A stretch of DNA of 64,000 nucleotides from Mesorhizobium loti (GTDB lineage Bacteria; Pseudomonadota; Alphaproteobacteria; Rhizobiales; Rhizobiaceae), in the NCBI GenBank assembly GCA_002356515.1, contig AP017605.1, positions 3,915,001 through 3,979,000 of the forward strand. Reading direction: 5' to 3'. Under the pieces are notes generated by a model. It was not told the DNA's origin. It saw only the letters and a program-made list of their open reading frames with translations, and did not search any database. How positions within the stretch are numbered: the first letter of the stretch is position 1; each line of letters opens with the position of its first letter. The translations under genes and the position numbers were made by a program. Below are positions 7,827 through 16,952 of this stretch, one piece after another.

Positions 7827-9428
7827 TCAAAACAGCCGGAACCGGCGCGGCGACTTTTCCGCTTCCTCGTCCGGATCGACGCCCGGATCGTCCGGCAGCC
7901 GCGCCAGTTCTTCCGCCGGCTCGACCGCCTCGGCATCGGCCGGCACCGCCGCGAAAGCAGCCGCCGTGACCGGCGTGACCTGGTCCTCGCTTCTATCGCT
8001 TCCCTTGCTCGTTGCCTCGTTGCCCGAGACAGCCTGATCGACGACAGTGACCGGCTTTTCCGACACCGGTCTGGCTGGCGCTTCGATAGCCACAATTGCG
8101 GCATCCGGCGCCTCGTCGCGGCTGTCGATCAACTGGCCAAGCCGCTCCATCGGCGCGCGCCATTCGAAGGCGTCGAGCCGTCCGGTGACCGGCGATACCG
8201 GCGCCCAGCGCTCCGACACGACGCCGTCGGCGACCCAGGCCGGATCGCGCGGCGCCCGCACCGCCTTGGACAGCAGCTGCCGCACCTTACCCTGGTCGCC
8301 GGTCTCGGCCTCCTCGATGTCGGCCAGCAGCAGATAGGCGCCCTCGCGGCGGTCCATCCGGATCGCCGCCTCGGCCTCGCGGCGGGCGGTCGAAAAATCC
8401 TGCGCGTCGAGCGCGGCACGCGCCACCGTCATCGACGACTCGGCGTGGTTCTTCTTTATCTCCTGCAGCTTCTTCGCCCGGTTGAGGCGGTCGAGCACCG
8501 CGTCGCCCGGCCTTGCGTGGGTATAGAGCTCGGCGATCTCCGGATGCGGCTCGGCCCTCCACGCCGTCTCCAGAACCTTGGAGCCCTTGCGCACATCGTT
8601 CTGCTTGAACAGTGCGGCGGCGGCGGCAACGGCGGCCGGCGCGAAGTCCGGCCTGAGCTTGTTCGCCTCCAGCGCGGCAGTTCTTGCCGCATTGGGATCG
8701 CTATCGGCGAGCGATTGCGCCTTGGCGGTCAACAGCACGGCGCGACGGCGGTTGGCGGCCTCGCGCTCGATCTGCCGTGTCGATTTCTGCGCATCGACCA
8801 GCTTCAAGGCGCCGTCCCAGTCGCCGCGCGCGGTCAATTCCTCCAGCGTCGATTCCGCCGCCCAGGCCAGCTGCGGTGCAACGGCGGCGGCACGGCCGGC
8901 ATAGTGGCGGGCGGCATTGCGGTCGCCCAGCCGTTCGGCTTCGAGATAAAGCCCGCGCAGGCCGAGCAGCCGCATTTCGGGATCGTCGAGCATGCTCTCG
9001 AACTTTTGCCGCGCGCCTTCGTGGTCGCCTTCGAGCAGCGACGCCTGCGCCTCGAGCAGATGGATCAGCGGTTCCTGGTCGGAGCGGATCAGCTTGGCTG
9101 CTTCCTTGGTCTTCTTGCGGGCCAGCGCGCCGTCGCCGGCGCCGGCGGCGATCATGCCGGTCGACAGCGCCTGATAGCCACGGTCGCGGCGGCGCACGCG
9201 GAAATAGCGCGAGATGGTGTAGGGGCTGTTCCACAGCGACCTGATCAGCCACCACAGGATCATCACGGCAGCGACGACGGCAACGACCGCAACCGCCGCC
9301 ACCATCAGGCTGACCTGGTACTGGTAGCCGTTGAAGGTGACGACCATGTCGCCCGGCCGGTCGGCCAGCCAGGCAAAGCCGAGCCCAAGCGCGAAGACGA
9401 CGATGAGGAAGGCGAGCAGGCGGATCAT
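7827..9428 (-). CDS. hemY: HemY N-terminal domain / TPR membrane protein
   Basis: Inner-membrane protein of 533 residues with two N-terminal transmembrane helices (about 1-20 and 41-63), the HemY_N segment ending SPYTISRYFRVRRRDRGY, then a long run of TPR-like helical repeats to about residue 430, and an acidic, low-complexity C-terminus. HemY proteins of this type lie beside hemC/hemD in many proteobacteria. They are thought to help coordinate tetrapyrrole enzymes but are not the Bacillus protoporphyrinogen oxidase of the same name. The gene starts 10 bases after the Mic60-like gene on the minus strand and is probably translated from one mRNA with it. Confidence 0.88.
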   Translation of the reverse strand: MIRLLAFLIVVFALGLGFAWLADRPGDMVVTFNGYQYQVSLMVAAVAVVAVVAAVMILWWLIRSLWNSPYTISRYFRVRRRDRGYQALSTGMIAAGAGDGALARKKTKEAAKLIRSDQEPLIHLLEAQASLLEGDHEGARQKFESMLDDPEMRLLGLRGLYLEAERLGDRNAARHYAGRAAAVAPQLAWAAESTLEELTARGDWDGALKLVDAQKSTRQIEREAANRRRAVLLTAKAQSLADSDPNAARTAALEANKLRPDFAPAAVAAAAALFKQNDVRKGSKVLETAWRAEPHPEIAELYTHARPGDAVLDRLNRAKKLQEIKKNHAESSMTVARAALDAQDFSTARREAEAAIRMDRREGAYLLLADIEEAETGDQGKVRQLLSKAVRAPRDPAWVADGVVSERWAPVSPVTGRLDAFEWRAPMERLGQLIDSRDEAPDAAIVAIEAPARPVSEKPVTVVDQAVSGNEATSKGSDRSEDQVTPVTAAAFAAVPADAEAVEPAEELARLPDDPGVDPDEEAEKSPRRFRLF

Positions 9429-9438
9429 CGTTTTGCCC

Positions 9439-10914
9439 TCATGCCTTCATCGCGCCGGAGATCAGCGCGTCGACCTGGGTTTCGACCTCGATGCGCGCCT
9501 TGAGTTTGCCGGCAAAGTCGGCGCCGGCGGCCTTCACGGCCTCAGGTAGCGAATTATATTCGCCGAGCGCCTTGGCATAGTCGCCCTGGGTGACCGCCAC
9601 CTCCATGCGCGCCACGGTTTCCGGCGCGCCGGGACCCTCGACGGCGCCGATCGGCCGGACCTTGACCAGCGATTCGGCGCTCGACATCAGGTTCTGCAGA
9701 AAGCCGGCATTCTCATCGACCGGCGTTGCAGCGGCGACCATGGCATTGGCGGCGGTATCCATCTGCGCGGCGATCTCGGTACGGGTCGGAACGCCCTTTT
9801 CGGCATAGGGCCGCAAGGTCGCGATCTCCGGCGCGTTGGGTGAGATCGCGGCCAGCGTGTCGAGTTCGGCCGAGAATGGCGCACCGCGTTCGAGCGCCGA
9901 CTTTAAGGCGGACGCGGCAATGGCGAGCGCGATCTTCGGCTGTCCCGCCGCTGCCTCGACCTTGCCCGAAAGCTGCGACACCGACTGTTCCAGCGCGGCG
10001 AGCCGGCCGTCCTGCGCTTTCGCCGCCTCGCCCGCCGATTTCACCAGCGCGTCGAGATCCGCCAATTTTGCGTTGAGCGGGCCAAGATCGACCGGCGCCG
10101 CGCTGCCGGCCTTGCCGAGGGCGGCGACCGCGGTCTCGATCTGCTTGACCTTGTCACCGAGGGCGGCAAGTCCGGCATTGTCGCCCGCGCCACCCTGTTC
10201 GACCGCCGATTTCAACGCCGCGATATCGGCCTTTACTTGCTCCAGTCCCGAGGAAAGCCCGACCACCTTGGCCGCTGCATCATTGTTGCTGCCTGTTTCC
10301 TTCAAGCCGGCGATTTCGCTCTTCAGCGAAGCGATCTCGCCATTGACGCCGTCGAGCGAGACACCGGCGCCGGAACCCGGCGCGCCGAGCAGCCCGGCAA
10401 ATTGCAGGCCACCGGCGCCGGCGAGCGCAATGACACCACCGATGATGCCGGCGGCAATACCGTTGAGGCCGCCACGCTTTGCCACAGCCGGTGTCGGCGC
10501 CATCTTTTCGTCCCGCGTCTGGGTTTTTGTCTTGCCGTCGTCGGTGTGCTTGGCCGACGCATCCTCGAAATTGTAGTCGGAGGCGGCAGTGCGATCGGCT
10601 GGCGTATCCGAGCCGGGATAGGGCAGCTCGGGCTCAACGGCCTTGGCCTCCGCGGACGGCTCGGTCCCGGCCTGCCCAGGGGCAGCATCGGCATGCTCCC
10701 AGGGTTCGAGATCGGTCTGGTCGGCATGCACCGGCTCTTCGGGAACCTCCGGCTGCGAGGCATCAGCGGTTTCCTCGGCCTTCGCCTCGTCGGTCTGGGC
10801 CGCATCCTTGGCGGCATCCTCGTCGACGATTCGGGAGACGGCACCAGGTTCGAGATCGATGGTCACCGGCTCGCGGCGGCTTTTCGAGTGTCGCATCTTC
10901 GGCGTCTTGACCAT
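9439..10914 (-). CDS. Mic60/mitofilin-like inner-membrane protein
   Basis: Protein of 491 residues with a long acidic, disordered N-terminus (1-145), one transmembrane helix at about 151-177, a coiled-coil-rich alanine/lysine region (about 185-330) and a helical C-terminal domain. This is the layout of alphaproteobacterial mitofilin/Mic60 relatives, whose mitochondrial counterparts shape cristae. Location between hemD and hemY is the usual bacterial context. ATG 10914 was chosen because GGAG lies seven bases upstream; an in-frame TTG five codons earlier would remove that ribosome site. A role in membrane curvature here is inferred from family knowledge. Confidence 0.85.
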   Translation of the reverse strand: MVKTPKMRHSKSRREPVTIDLEPGAVSRIVDEDAAKDAAQTDEAKAEETADASQPEVPEEPVHADQTDLEPWEHADAAPGQAGTEPSAEAKAVEPELPYPGSDTPADRTAASDYNFEDASAKHTDDGKTKTQTRDEKMAPTPAVAKRGGLNGIAAGIIGGVIALAGAGGLQFAGLLGAPGSGAGVSLDGVNGEIASLKSEIAGLKETGSNNDAAAKVVGLSSGLEQVKADIAALKSAVEQGGAGDNAGLAALGDKVKQIETAVAALGKAGSAAPVDLGPLNAKLADLDALVKSAGEAAKAQDGRLAALEQSVSQLSGKVEAAAGQPKIALAIAASALKSALERGAPFSAELDTLAAISPNAPEIATLRPYAEKGVPTRTEIAAQMDTAANAMVAAATPVDENAGFLQNLMSSAESLVKVRPIGAVEGPGAPETVARMEVAVTQGDYAKALGEYNSLPEAVKAAGADFAGKLKARIEVETQVDALISGAMKA

Positions 10915-11024
10915 GCCTGGGCTCCGCAAAATTCGCTTCGTCTCAACGCCTGCCGGCGCGTGATGGTTCAGAAAGGGTCTAGCACATCACCAAGCGGTGA
11001 AAAGGGGCGGTGTGATGACGCGGC

Positions 11025-11741
11025 TCAAGGCATCTCCCGCAAAAGCGCCAGCAGCGCCTCCTCGTCGGGCTGCGGCGCAACGTGGATTGCTTTGCCGGGG
11101 CTGTCGCCGAAAGCAGCGGCTATGCGCGCGGAAAGCGCGAAAACCTGTGTCTTTTCAAAGGCTCCTTGCAGGGCAGGCCGTTTGGCCAGGAGCTGCATGG
11201 CAGCGGCGGCCTTGGCCGAATAGAGCAGCACCGCATCGACCGGCTGGCTGGACAGCAGCGCAAGGATGGTCTCGTCGGAATACGGCACGGGCAACGTGTC
11301 ATACGTCTCCACGGCCCGGACCTGGACTTCGGCAGCTTCCAGCCTCTGCTCGAACACCGGAAACCGCACGCGTCCGCAGAGATAGGTGATTGCCTTGCCG
11401 GGAAGCGCCATCGCGATGCTGTCGGCCAGCGCCTCGGCATCGCCCGAGCCTTCAAGGACCGAAGAGAACCCCTTCTTGCGCGCCGCTTCGGCGGTCCTGG
11501 CGCCCACGGCATGGCAAGGTAGGGCGGCAAGCGCCGCGATGACCTCGTTTGAGGCATGACGCACGGCGTTGGCGCTGGTGACGGCGACCGCGATGGCATC
11601 GCCGGTGACGAACTCCGCATCGACAGGCAAAGCCACCGTTTCGGTCAGCGGCAGAACGATCGGCTGAAAGCCTGTCTCCTGAAGCCGCCGCGCCGTGCGC
11701 GAGGCGCCCGGTTCCGGTCTGGTCACCAGGACGCAAAGCAT
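11025..11741 (-). CDS. hemD: Uroporphyrinogen-III synthase
   Basis: Cytosolic enzyme of 238 residues that closes hydroxymethylbilane to uroporphyrinogen III with inversion of ring D. The sequence is weakly conserved, as is usual for HemD, but the N-terminal LVTRPEPGASRTARRL, the central VGARTAEAARKKGF strand-turn and the late VLLYSAKAAAAM helix fit the two-domain family. It starts two bases after the hemC stop, a strong sign of co-translation with the enzyme that supplies its unstable substrate. A 110-base gap separates it from the Mic60-like gene. Confidence 0.92.
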   Translation of the reverse strand: MLCVLVTRPEPGASRTARRLQETGFQPIVLPLTETVALPVDAEFVTGDAIAVAVTSANAVRHASNEVIAALAALPCHAVGARTAEAARKKGFSSVLEGSGDAEALADSIAMALPGKAITYLCGRVRFPVFEQRLEAAEVQVRAVETYDTLPVPYSDETILALLSSQPVDAVLLYSAKAAAAMQLLAKRPALQGAFEKTQVFALSARIAAAFGDSPGKAIHVAPQPDEEALLALLREMP

Positions 11742-11743
11742 GT

Positions 11744-12670
11744 TCAGAGCCAGCCGTCGAAGAATTTTTCACCGGCCTTGGCCCGCACCGACCGTGCGGC
11801 TTCATCGCCGATGCGGGTGGCATCCTGCGCCGGTCCCTGCAGCTCGACCGTGTGCGACTGCCTGCCGTCGGGCGAGATGATCAGCCCGGCGAAGGAGAGC
11901 TTTCCGGCCTCGACCCAGGCATAGCCGGCGATAGGCGTGCGGCAGGAGCCGTCGAGCGCCGCCAGGAAGGCGCGTTCGCAGGCGAGCGCATGTCCGGTCG
12001 GCACATCGTGGATGGCTGCAAGTATCTTTTCAGCAGCGCGGTCGCCGATCCGGGTCTCGATGCCGATCGCGCCCTGGCCGGGTGCGGGCGGAAAGATGTC
12101 GAGCGGCATCAGATCGGTGGCGACATGCTCCAGACCCAGCCGCTTCAGCCCGGCATAGGCGAGGATGGTGCCGGCGGCAACGCCTTCGTCAAGCTTGCGC
12201 AGCCGCGTCTGCACATTGCCGCGGAACATCACCACGTCGAGATCCGGCCGCATGCGGCGGATCAGCGCTTGCCGCCTGAGCGACGACGAGCCGACCTTCG
12301 CCCCGCGCGGCAGTTCGGCGATGGTCTTCGCCGCCTTGCCGACAAAAGCATCGCGCGCATCCTCGCGCGGCAGGAAGGCCGAGAGCTCCAGGCCGTCCGG
12401 CAGTTGCGTTGGCATATCCTTCGACGAATGCACGGCGATGTCGATCGCGCCCGCCAGCAGTGCTTCCTCGATCTCCTTGGTGAACAGGCCCTTGCCGCCA
12501 GCTTCCGACAGCGGCCGATCCTGGATGCGGTCGCCGCTGGTCGAGATGACGACCACCTCGAACGCTTCCGCCGGCAGGCCATGCGCGGCCATCAGCCGCG
12601 CCTGTGTCTCATGCGCTTGCGCCAAGGCCAGCGGGCTGCCGCGTGTTCCGATTTTCAAGGTTGTTTGCAT
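11744..12670 (-). CDS. hemC: Porphobilinogen deaminase (hydroxymethylbilane synthase)
   Basis: Cytosolic enzyme of 308 residues that joins four porphobilinogens into hydroxymethylbilane. Clear signatures are [14 protein letters not shown] at the N-terminus, [11 protein letters not shown] around residue 80, [16 protein letters not shown] and [14 protein letters not shown] in the middle, and the dipyrromethane-cofactor cysteine in [17 protein letters not shown] 12670 gives the normal length; longer in-frame starts would run into the shared promoter. It is the first gene of the minus-strand heme cluster and is divergent from tsaD across 155 bases, an arrangement common in alphaproteobacteria. 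Confidence 0.95.
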   Translation of the reverse strand: MQTTLKIGTRGSPLALAQAHETQARLMAAHGLPAEAFEVVVISTSGDRIQDRPLSEAGGKGLFTKEIEEALLAGAIDIAVHSSKDMPTQLPDGLELSAFLPREDARDAFVGKAAKTIAELPRGAKVGSSSLRRQALIRRMRPDLDVVMFRGNVQTRLRKLDEGVAAGTILAYAGLKRLGLEHVATDLMPLDIFPPAPGQGAIGIETRIGDRAAEKILAAIHDVPTGHALACERAFLAALDGSCRTPIAGYAWVEAGKLSFAGLIISPDGRQSHTVELQGPAQDATRIGDEAARSVRAKAGEKFFDGWL

Positions 12671-12825
12671 GGCGCGCCGTCCGTGATAACCCCCGGCCGG
12701 AGCATTTTTGCAGCCAAGTGGAGCCACTTGGCGTCGCGGAAATGCGGCCGAAATAACCGAGGCCTTTTCGGGCTTTCTCCTAACGGGGAAAGGCCCGATA
12801 AACAATCTCTTGGGATAGCGACGAA

Positions 12826-13914
12826 TTGATCCGTGTTCTGGGCATTGAGACGAGTTGCGACGAGACCGCCGCCAGTGTCGTGGCGCTCGAAGGCGATGCC
12901 GCGCCGAAAATCCTGTCCAACATCGTGCTTTCCCAGATCGAGGAGCATGCCGCCTTCGGCGGGGTCGTGCCCGAGATCGCCGCGCGCGCCCATGTCGAGG
13001 CGCTGGACGGCATAGTCGAGGCCGCTCTTGCCGATTCGGGCACGGCCCTAGCCGATATCGATGCGATCGCCGCCACCGCCGGCCCCGGCCTGGTCGGCGG
13101 CCTGATCGTCGGGCTGATGACGGCCAAGGCGATCGCCGCGGCAGCCGGCAAGCCGTTGATCGCCGTCAACCACCTCGAAGGCCATGCCTTGACCGCGCGG
13201 CTGACCGACGGGCTCGAATTCCCCTATCTGCTGCTGCTGGTCTCCGGCGGTCACACGCAGATCTTGGCGGTGCGCGGCGTCGGCGACTATCAGCGCTGGG
13301 CCACCACCATCGACGACGCGCTCGGCGAAGCCTTCGACAAGACCGCCAAGATGCTCGGCCTGCCCTATCCCGGCGGCCCGAATGTCGAGAAGGCGGCACA
13401 GAAGGGCGACGACAAGCGCTTCGCCTTTCCTCGCCCGATGAAGGGCTCGGCGCAGCCCGATTTCTCCTTCTCCGGCTTGAAGACCGCCGTGCGCCAGGCG
13501 GCGACAGCGATCGAGCCCTTGAGCGACCAGGACGTCGCCGACATCTGCGCCTCATTCCAGGCGGCGGTGGCCGATGCGCTGGCTGACCGCGTCTCCCGCG
13601 CGCTGGCACGATTCAGCCAGACATTCCCCGGCACGAAGAACCCGGCTCTGGTCGTTGCCGGCGGCGTCGCCGCCAACCGCACCATCAAGGCGACGCTGGA
13701 AAGCCTCTGCACTGACGCCGGCTTCACCTTCGTCGCGCCGCCGCTCAAACTGTGCACCGACAACGCCGCGATGATCGCCTGGGCCGGCATCGAACGGCTG
13801 CGCGAAGGCATGGCGCAGGAGAACGGCTTCGATTTCGTGCCGCGCTCGCGCTGGCCGCTCGACAGCATCTCGGCACCGATGGTTGGTTCCGGCCGGCGCG
13901 GAGCCAAGGCATGA
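12826..13914 (+). CDS. tsaD: tRNA N6-threonylcarbamoyladenosine synthase subunit TsaD
   Basis: Cytosolic ATPase-fold protein of 362 residues that transfers threonylcarbamoyl to A37 of ANN-decoding tRNAs, with TsaB and TsaE. The N-terminal [14 protein letters not shown], the metal-binding histidines H116 and H120 in NHLEGH, the SGGHTQI loop and the late [12 protein letters not shown] are all typical. Initiation is at TTG 12826, as no ATG or GTG precedes the conserved GIETSCDE. It overlaps gpsA by four bases (ATGA), so the two are translationally coupled. It is divergent from hemC. Confidence 0.95.
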   Translation: MIRVLGIETSCDETAASVVALEGDAAPKILSNIVLSQIEEHAAFGGVVPEIAARAHVEALDGIVEAALADSGTALADIDAIAATAGPGLVGGLIVGLMTAKAIAAAAGKPLIAVNHLEGHALTARLTDGLEFPYLLLLVSGGHTQILAVRGVGDYQRWATTIDDALGEAFDKTAKMLGLPYPGGPNVEKAAQKGDDKRFAFPRPMKGSAQPDFSFSGLKTAVRQAATAIEPLSDQDVADICASFQAAVADALADRVSRALARFSQTFPGTKNPALVVAGGVAANRTIKATLESLCTDAGFTFVAPPLKLCTDNAAMIAWAGIERLREGMAQENGFDFVPRSRWPLDSISAPMVGSGRRGAKA

Positions 13915-14942
13915 CTGATGAAGCCATGAGCGGCCAAGACGTCGGCAATCCCGGGAAAGGCAGCTGGCGCATCACCGTGCTCGGCGGCGGCGCCTGGGGC
14001 ACAGCGCTGGCGTTGGCCATGCTGCGCGCCGGCCATTCGGTAAGCCTGTTCGCGCGCGACCCGGAAACCGTGGCCGCGATCGGCCGCGGCGAGAATCCGC
14101 GCTACCTGCCTGGCATTGCCATTGCGCCCGGCATCGAGGCGACATCGGACATCGCGGCGGCGCTCACCCGGGCCGATTGCGTGCTGGCGGTGACGCCGGC
14201 GCAGTCTCTGCGGGCGACACTGGCGGCAGCGAAGGATCATATGCCTGACGGCATCCCGCTCGTTCTCTGCGCCAAGGGCATCGAGCGCGACACCGGCGCC
14301 TTGCTGTCGGCCATTGCTAGCGAAATCCTGCCGCGAAACCCGGTCGCCGCGCTCTCCGGCCCAAGTTTTGCCACCGATGTCGCCCGCGGCCTGCCGACGG
14401 CGGTGGTGGTTGCCGCCGGCGACGAGACCCTTGCGGCCGATCTTGCCGCGCGCTTTTCCGCCGAAAACCTGCGCTGCTATTCCAGCGACGACCTGATCGG
14501 CGTGGAGATCGGCGGCGCCTTGAAGAATGTCTTTGCCATTGCCGCCGGTGCCGTCACTGGCGCCGGGCTCGGCGCCAGTGCTCAGGCCGCCATGGTGACG
14601 CGCGGCTTCGTCGAATTGCGCCGCATCGGTGCTGCCTTCGGCGCCAGGCCCGAGACCTTGATGGGGCTTTCCGGCCTTGGCGACCTTTTGCTGACCTGCT
14701 CGTCCGCCCAATCGCGCAATTTCGCCTACGGGCTGGCGCTCGGGCAAGGCAAGGCGCTTGCCGGACTGCCGCTGGCCGAGGGCGTGCCGACGGCAGCGAT
14801 CGCCGCCCGCATCGCCGCCGAACGTGGCATCGACGCACCGATCATCACCGCCGTCGCGGCCATACTGGACGGCGCCATCACCATCCGCCAGGCCGTGACC
14901 ACCTTGATGACCCGGCCGCTGAAGACCGAAACCAACGATTGA
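13911..14942 (+). CDS. gpsA: Glycerol-3-phosphate dehydrogenase [NAD(P)+]
   Basis: Cytosolic enzyme of 343 residues reducing dihydroxyacetone phosphate to sn-glycerol 3-phosphate, the backbone for phospholipid synthesis. The Rossmann motif [11 protein letters not shown] lies near residues 24-34, followed by the [14 protein letters not shown] and [17 protein letters not shown] segments that contain the catalytic lysine, and a C-terminal helical domain. ATG 13911 overlaps the tsaD stop; ATG 13926 is an alternative that would remove five residues. The tsaD-gpsA-YciI-EVE order is frequently conserved in Rhizobiales. Confidence 0.95.
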   Translation: MTDEAMSGQDVGNPGKGSWRITVLGGGAWGTALALAMLRAGHSVSLFARDPETVAAIGRGENPRYLPGIAIAPGIEATSDIAAALTRADCVLAVTPAQSLRATLAAAKDHMPDGIPLVLCAKGIERDTGALLSAIASEILPRNPVAALSGPSFATDVARGLPTAVVVAAGDETLAADLAARFSAENLRCYSSDDLIGVEIGGALKNVFAIAAGAVTGAGLGASAQAAMVTRGFVELRRIGAAFGARPETLMGLSGLGDLLLTCSSAQSRNFAYGLALGQGKALAGLPLAEGVPTAAIAARIAAERGIDAPIITAVAAILDGAITIRQAVTTLMTRPLKTETND

Positions 14943-14978
14943 TCCCCCCAACTTCAATCCCAGGACCAGGAGAAGACC

Positions 14979-15275
14979 ATGCTGTTTGCTTTTGTTTGCA
15001 AGGACAAGCCGGGAAGCCTGCAGATACGCCTCGACACGCGGCCCGTGCATGTCGCCTTTCTCGAAGAGCTGAATGCGCAGAAGAAACTGGCCTTTGCCGG
15101 TCCGTTCCTCGATACCGATGGCAAGCCCAATGGCAGCCTCGTAGTCGTCGAGGCGCCGGATCTGGCCGCCGCACAGGCCTTGTCGGCCGCAGACCCCTAT
15201 GCCAAGGCCGGACTGTTCGAAAGCGTCGAAATCCGCCAGTGGAACTGGACGTTCAACAAGCCGGCGGCTAGTTAA
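14979..15275 (+). CDS. YciI family protein
   Basis: Small cytosolic protein of 98 residues with the YCII ferredoxin-like dimer fold. FAFVCKDKPGSLQIR, the RPVHVAFLEEL helix with its conserved histidine, and the LSAADPYAKAGLFESVEI ending are typical. The family's activity is unclear, with hydrolytic or dehydrochlorinase-like roles proposed for some members. An AGGAG site precedes ATG 14979. It lies 36 bases after gpsA and 37 before the EVE-domain gene, and is probably in the same operon. Confidence 0.9.
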   Translation: MLFAFVCKDKPGSLQIRLDTRPVHVAFLEELNAQKKLAFAGPFLDTDGKPNGSLVVVEAPDLAAAQALSAADPYAKAGLFESVEIRQWNWTFNKPAAS

Positions 15276-15312
15276 TCCAGTCGCCGCACCTGGATCGCAA
15301 GGAGGAGAAAAC

Positions 15313-15738
15313 ATGAACTACTGGCTGTTCAAATCCGAACCCTCGGTTTTCTCCTTCGAGGCGTTGAAGGCCAAGGGCAAGGCCGGCACGCAATGGGACG
15401 GCGTGCGCAACTACGCCGCCCGCAACAATATGAAGGCCATGCAGATCGGCGATCTCGGTTTCTTCTACCATTCCAATGAGGGGCTCAACATCGTCGGCAT
15501 CGCCGAAGTCTGCGCGTTGGCTCATCCCGACACCACGTCCGACGATCCGCGCTGGGAATGCGTCGACATCCGGGCGGTTCGCGATGTGCCGAACCCGCCG
15601 ACGCTGGAACAGGTAAAAGCCAATCCGAAGCTTGCCGAGATGGCGCTGGTGCGGCTTGGGCGGCTTTCCGTGCAGCCGGTCACCCCGGCCGAATGGAAGG
15701 AAGTCTGCCGCATGGGCGGCCTGACGCCTGCTCCGTGA
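15313..15738 (+). CDS. EVE domain-containing protein
   Basis: Protein of 141 residues consisting of a single EVE domain, related to human THYN1 and the PUA/YTH superfamily. Markers are NYWLFKSEPSVFSFE, WDGVRNYAARNNM and the GFFYHSN strand; the aromatic cage is expected to bind modified nucleobases in DNA or RNA. The biological target in bacteria is unresolved. GGAGGAG lies just upstream of ATG 15313. The stop overlaps the GTG of the next gene, indicating coupling with a protein methyltransferase. Confidence 0.9.
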   Translation: MNYWLFKSEPSVFSFEALKAKGKAGTQWDGVRNYAARNNMKAMQIGDLGFFYHSNEGLNIVGIAEVCALAHPDTTSDDPRWECVDIRAVRDVPNPPTLEQVKANPKLAEMALVRLGRLSVQPVTPAEWKEVCRMGGLTPAP

Positions 15739-16391
15739 CGGCGCTCACTCCACACAGCGCCAAGCAGTTCATCCTCGACAACACGGCGCTTATGGCGCCG
15801 CCGCATGTGCCTGAGATTCTGCTGCATCTGGCCGATGAAGCCCACGATCTTTGGCAGCGGACCGAGGACGAACTGGTCGAGATCGGCCTGCCGCCGCCCT
15901 TCTGGGCCTTTGCCTGGGCCGGCGGCCAGGGCCTCGCCCGCTATGTCCTGGACAATCCCGACACAGTGCGGGGCAAGCGCGTGCTCGACTTTGCCTCGGG
16001 TTCCGGCCTCGTCGCCATCGCTGCCGCCAAGGCTGGTGCGGCCGGGGTGATCGCCGCCGACATCGACCCGTTCTGCGCCACCGCGATCCGCCTCAACAGC
16101 GAGGCCAATGGCGTCGGCATCGACTTCCTCGGCAGCGACTGCATCGGCACCGATGCGGGCTGGGACGTGGTGCTCGCCGGTGATGTTTTCTACGACAGAT
16201 CCTTCGCCGATAGCCTGATGCCGTGGTTTGCGACGCTCAAGGCGCGTGGCGCCGAGATCTTCGTCGGCGATCCCGGCCGGTCCTATATGCCCAAGACAGG
16301 GCTGGAGCCGCTTGCGGTCTATGAGGTGGAAGTCACGCGGGCGCTGGAAGATTCCCTGGTCAAGCGCACCACCGTCTGGCGCTTTGCTTGA
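15735..16391 (+). CDS. ETF-beta lysine methyltransferase-like protein (METTL20/ETFBKMT family)
   Basis: Class I SAM-dependent methyltransferase of 218 residues. The pre-motif PPPFWAFAWAGGQGLARY closely resembles the family of human ETFBKMT and its Agrobacterium homologue, which methylate lysines on the beta subunit of electron transfer flavoprotein. Motif I is VLDFASGSGLVAIAAAKAG and motif II begins AADIDPF; the acidic LAGDVFYD follows. Translation starts at GTG 15735, overlapping the EVE-domain stop (GTGA). A ribosomal-protein or other lysine substrate is possible. No etfB gene is in the window. Confidence 0.82.
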   Translation: MTALTPHSAKQFILDNTALMAPPHVPEILLHLADEAHDLWQRTEDELVEIGLPPPFWAFAWAGGQGLARYVLDNPDTVRGKRVLDFASGSGLVAIAAAKAGAAGVIAADIDPFCATAIRLNSEANGVGIDFLGSDCIGTDAGWDVVLAGDVFYDRSFADSLMPWFATLKARGAEIFVGDPGRSYMPKTGLEPLAVYEVEVTRALEDSLVKRTTVWRFA

Positions 16392-16427
16392 CGCCATCGC
16401 CGAAGCGCTTGATACAACGTGCATCGG

Positions 16428-16473
16428 GCAATTCCAGGAAAAGTGCTTAGCGGTTTTCCCACGGGAATTGCGT
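16428..16473. repeat. Palindromic intergenic repeat, family A copy 1
   Basis: Imperfect inverted repeat between the methyltransferase and DUF1761 genes. The arms are gcaattcc and ggaattgc, with inner arms gaaaa and ttttc around a short centre. Near-identical copies lie at 20495-20539 and 27281-27324. It could form a hairpin in RNA but has no T-run, so it looks like a repetitive extragenic palindrome rather than a terminator. Confidence 0.75.
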
Positions 16474-16519
16474 CAAAACAAAAAGATGTCACATGGCCTG
16501 CGTCAGGAGGGGGAAGCTC

Positions 16520-16936
16520 ATGGATTTTTCAGCAGTGAACTGGCTGGCGGTCATCGCCGCCGCCGTCGTGGCTTGGCTGTTCGGCGCCGCCTGGTACATG
16601 GGGTTGAGCAAGCCTTGGCTGAAGGCCGCCAAGCTCGATCCGGCGACGATGAAGAAATCGCCGCTGCCTTTCGTCATCAGCTTCATCGCCGAACTGGTCA
16701 TGGCTTACATCATGGCGCTGGTTGTCGGCGCGATGACCGGTGGTGAGCCGACATTGCTTGCCGGGCTTGTCTTCGGCTTCGTGCTTTGGCTGGGTTTCGT
16801 CGCCACGACGCTGTCGGTCAACCATCGCTACGAGAATTTCGGCTGGGGCCTGACCCTCATCGATGGCGGCCATTGGCTCGGCGTCTTGCTGATCATCGGT
16901 GCTGTGATCGGCTGGTTCGGCGCCGCGGCAAGCTGA
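16520..16936 (+). CDS. DUF1761 domain-containing membrane protein
   Basis: Inner-membrane protein of 138 residues with four predicted helices. The first two contain AVNWLAVIAAAVVAWLFGA and the WYMGLSKPWLKA segment typical of DUF1761; a later helix carries GFVLWLGFVATT. Function is unknown for the family. ATG 16520 was chosen because AGGAGGGGGAAG lies just upstream; the earlier in-frame residues would be hydrophilic and poorly placed. The next gene begins within about 16 bases, so it may be co-transcribed with the glycosyltransferase. Confidence 0.85.
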   Translation: MDFSAVNWLAVIAAAVVAWLFGAAWYMGLSKPWLKAAKLDPATMKKSPLPFVISFIAELVMAYIMALVVGAMTGGEPTLLAGLVFGFVLWLGFVATTLSVNHRYENFGWGLTLIDGGHWLGVLLIIGAVIGWFGAAAS

Positions 16937-16952
16937 GACGGGCGCGTTGACG

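Noticed and set aside
7725..9503. Plus-strand open frame of about 592 codons opposite hemY
   Set aside because: Compositionally biased shadow of a TPR-rich gene; no ribosome site or homologous pattern.
13365..15314. Long minus-strand open frame of about 649 codons opposite tsaD, gpsA and YciI
   Set aside because: It lies opposite three well-supported genes, has no family features, and its codons are the complement of GC-rich third positions. It is a shadow frame.
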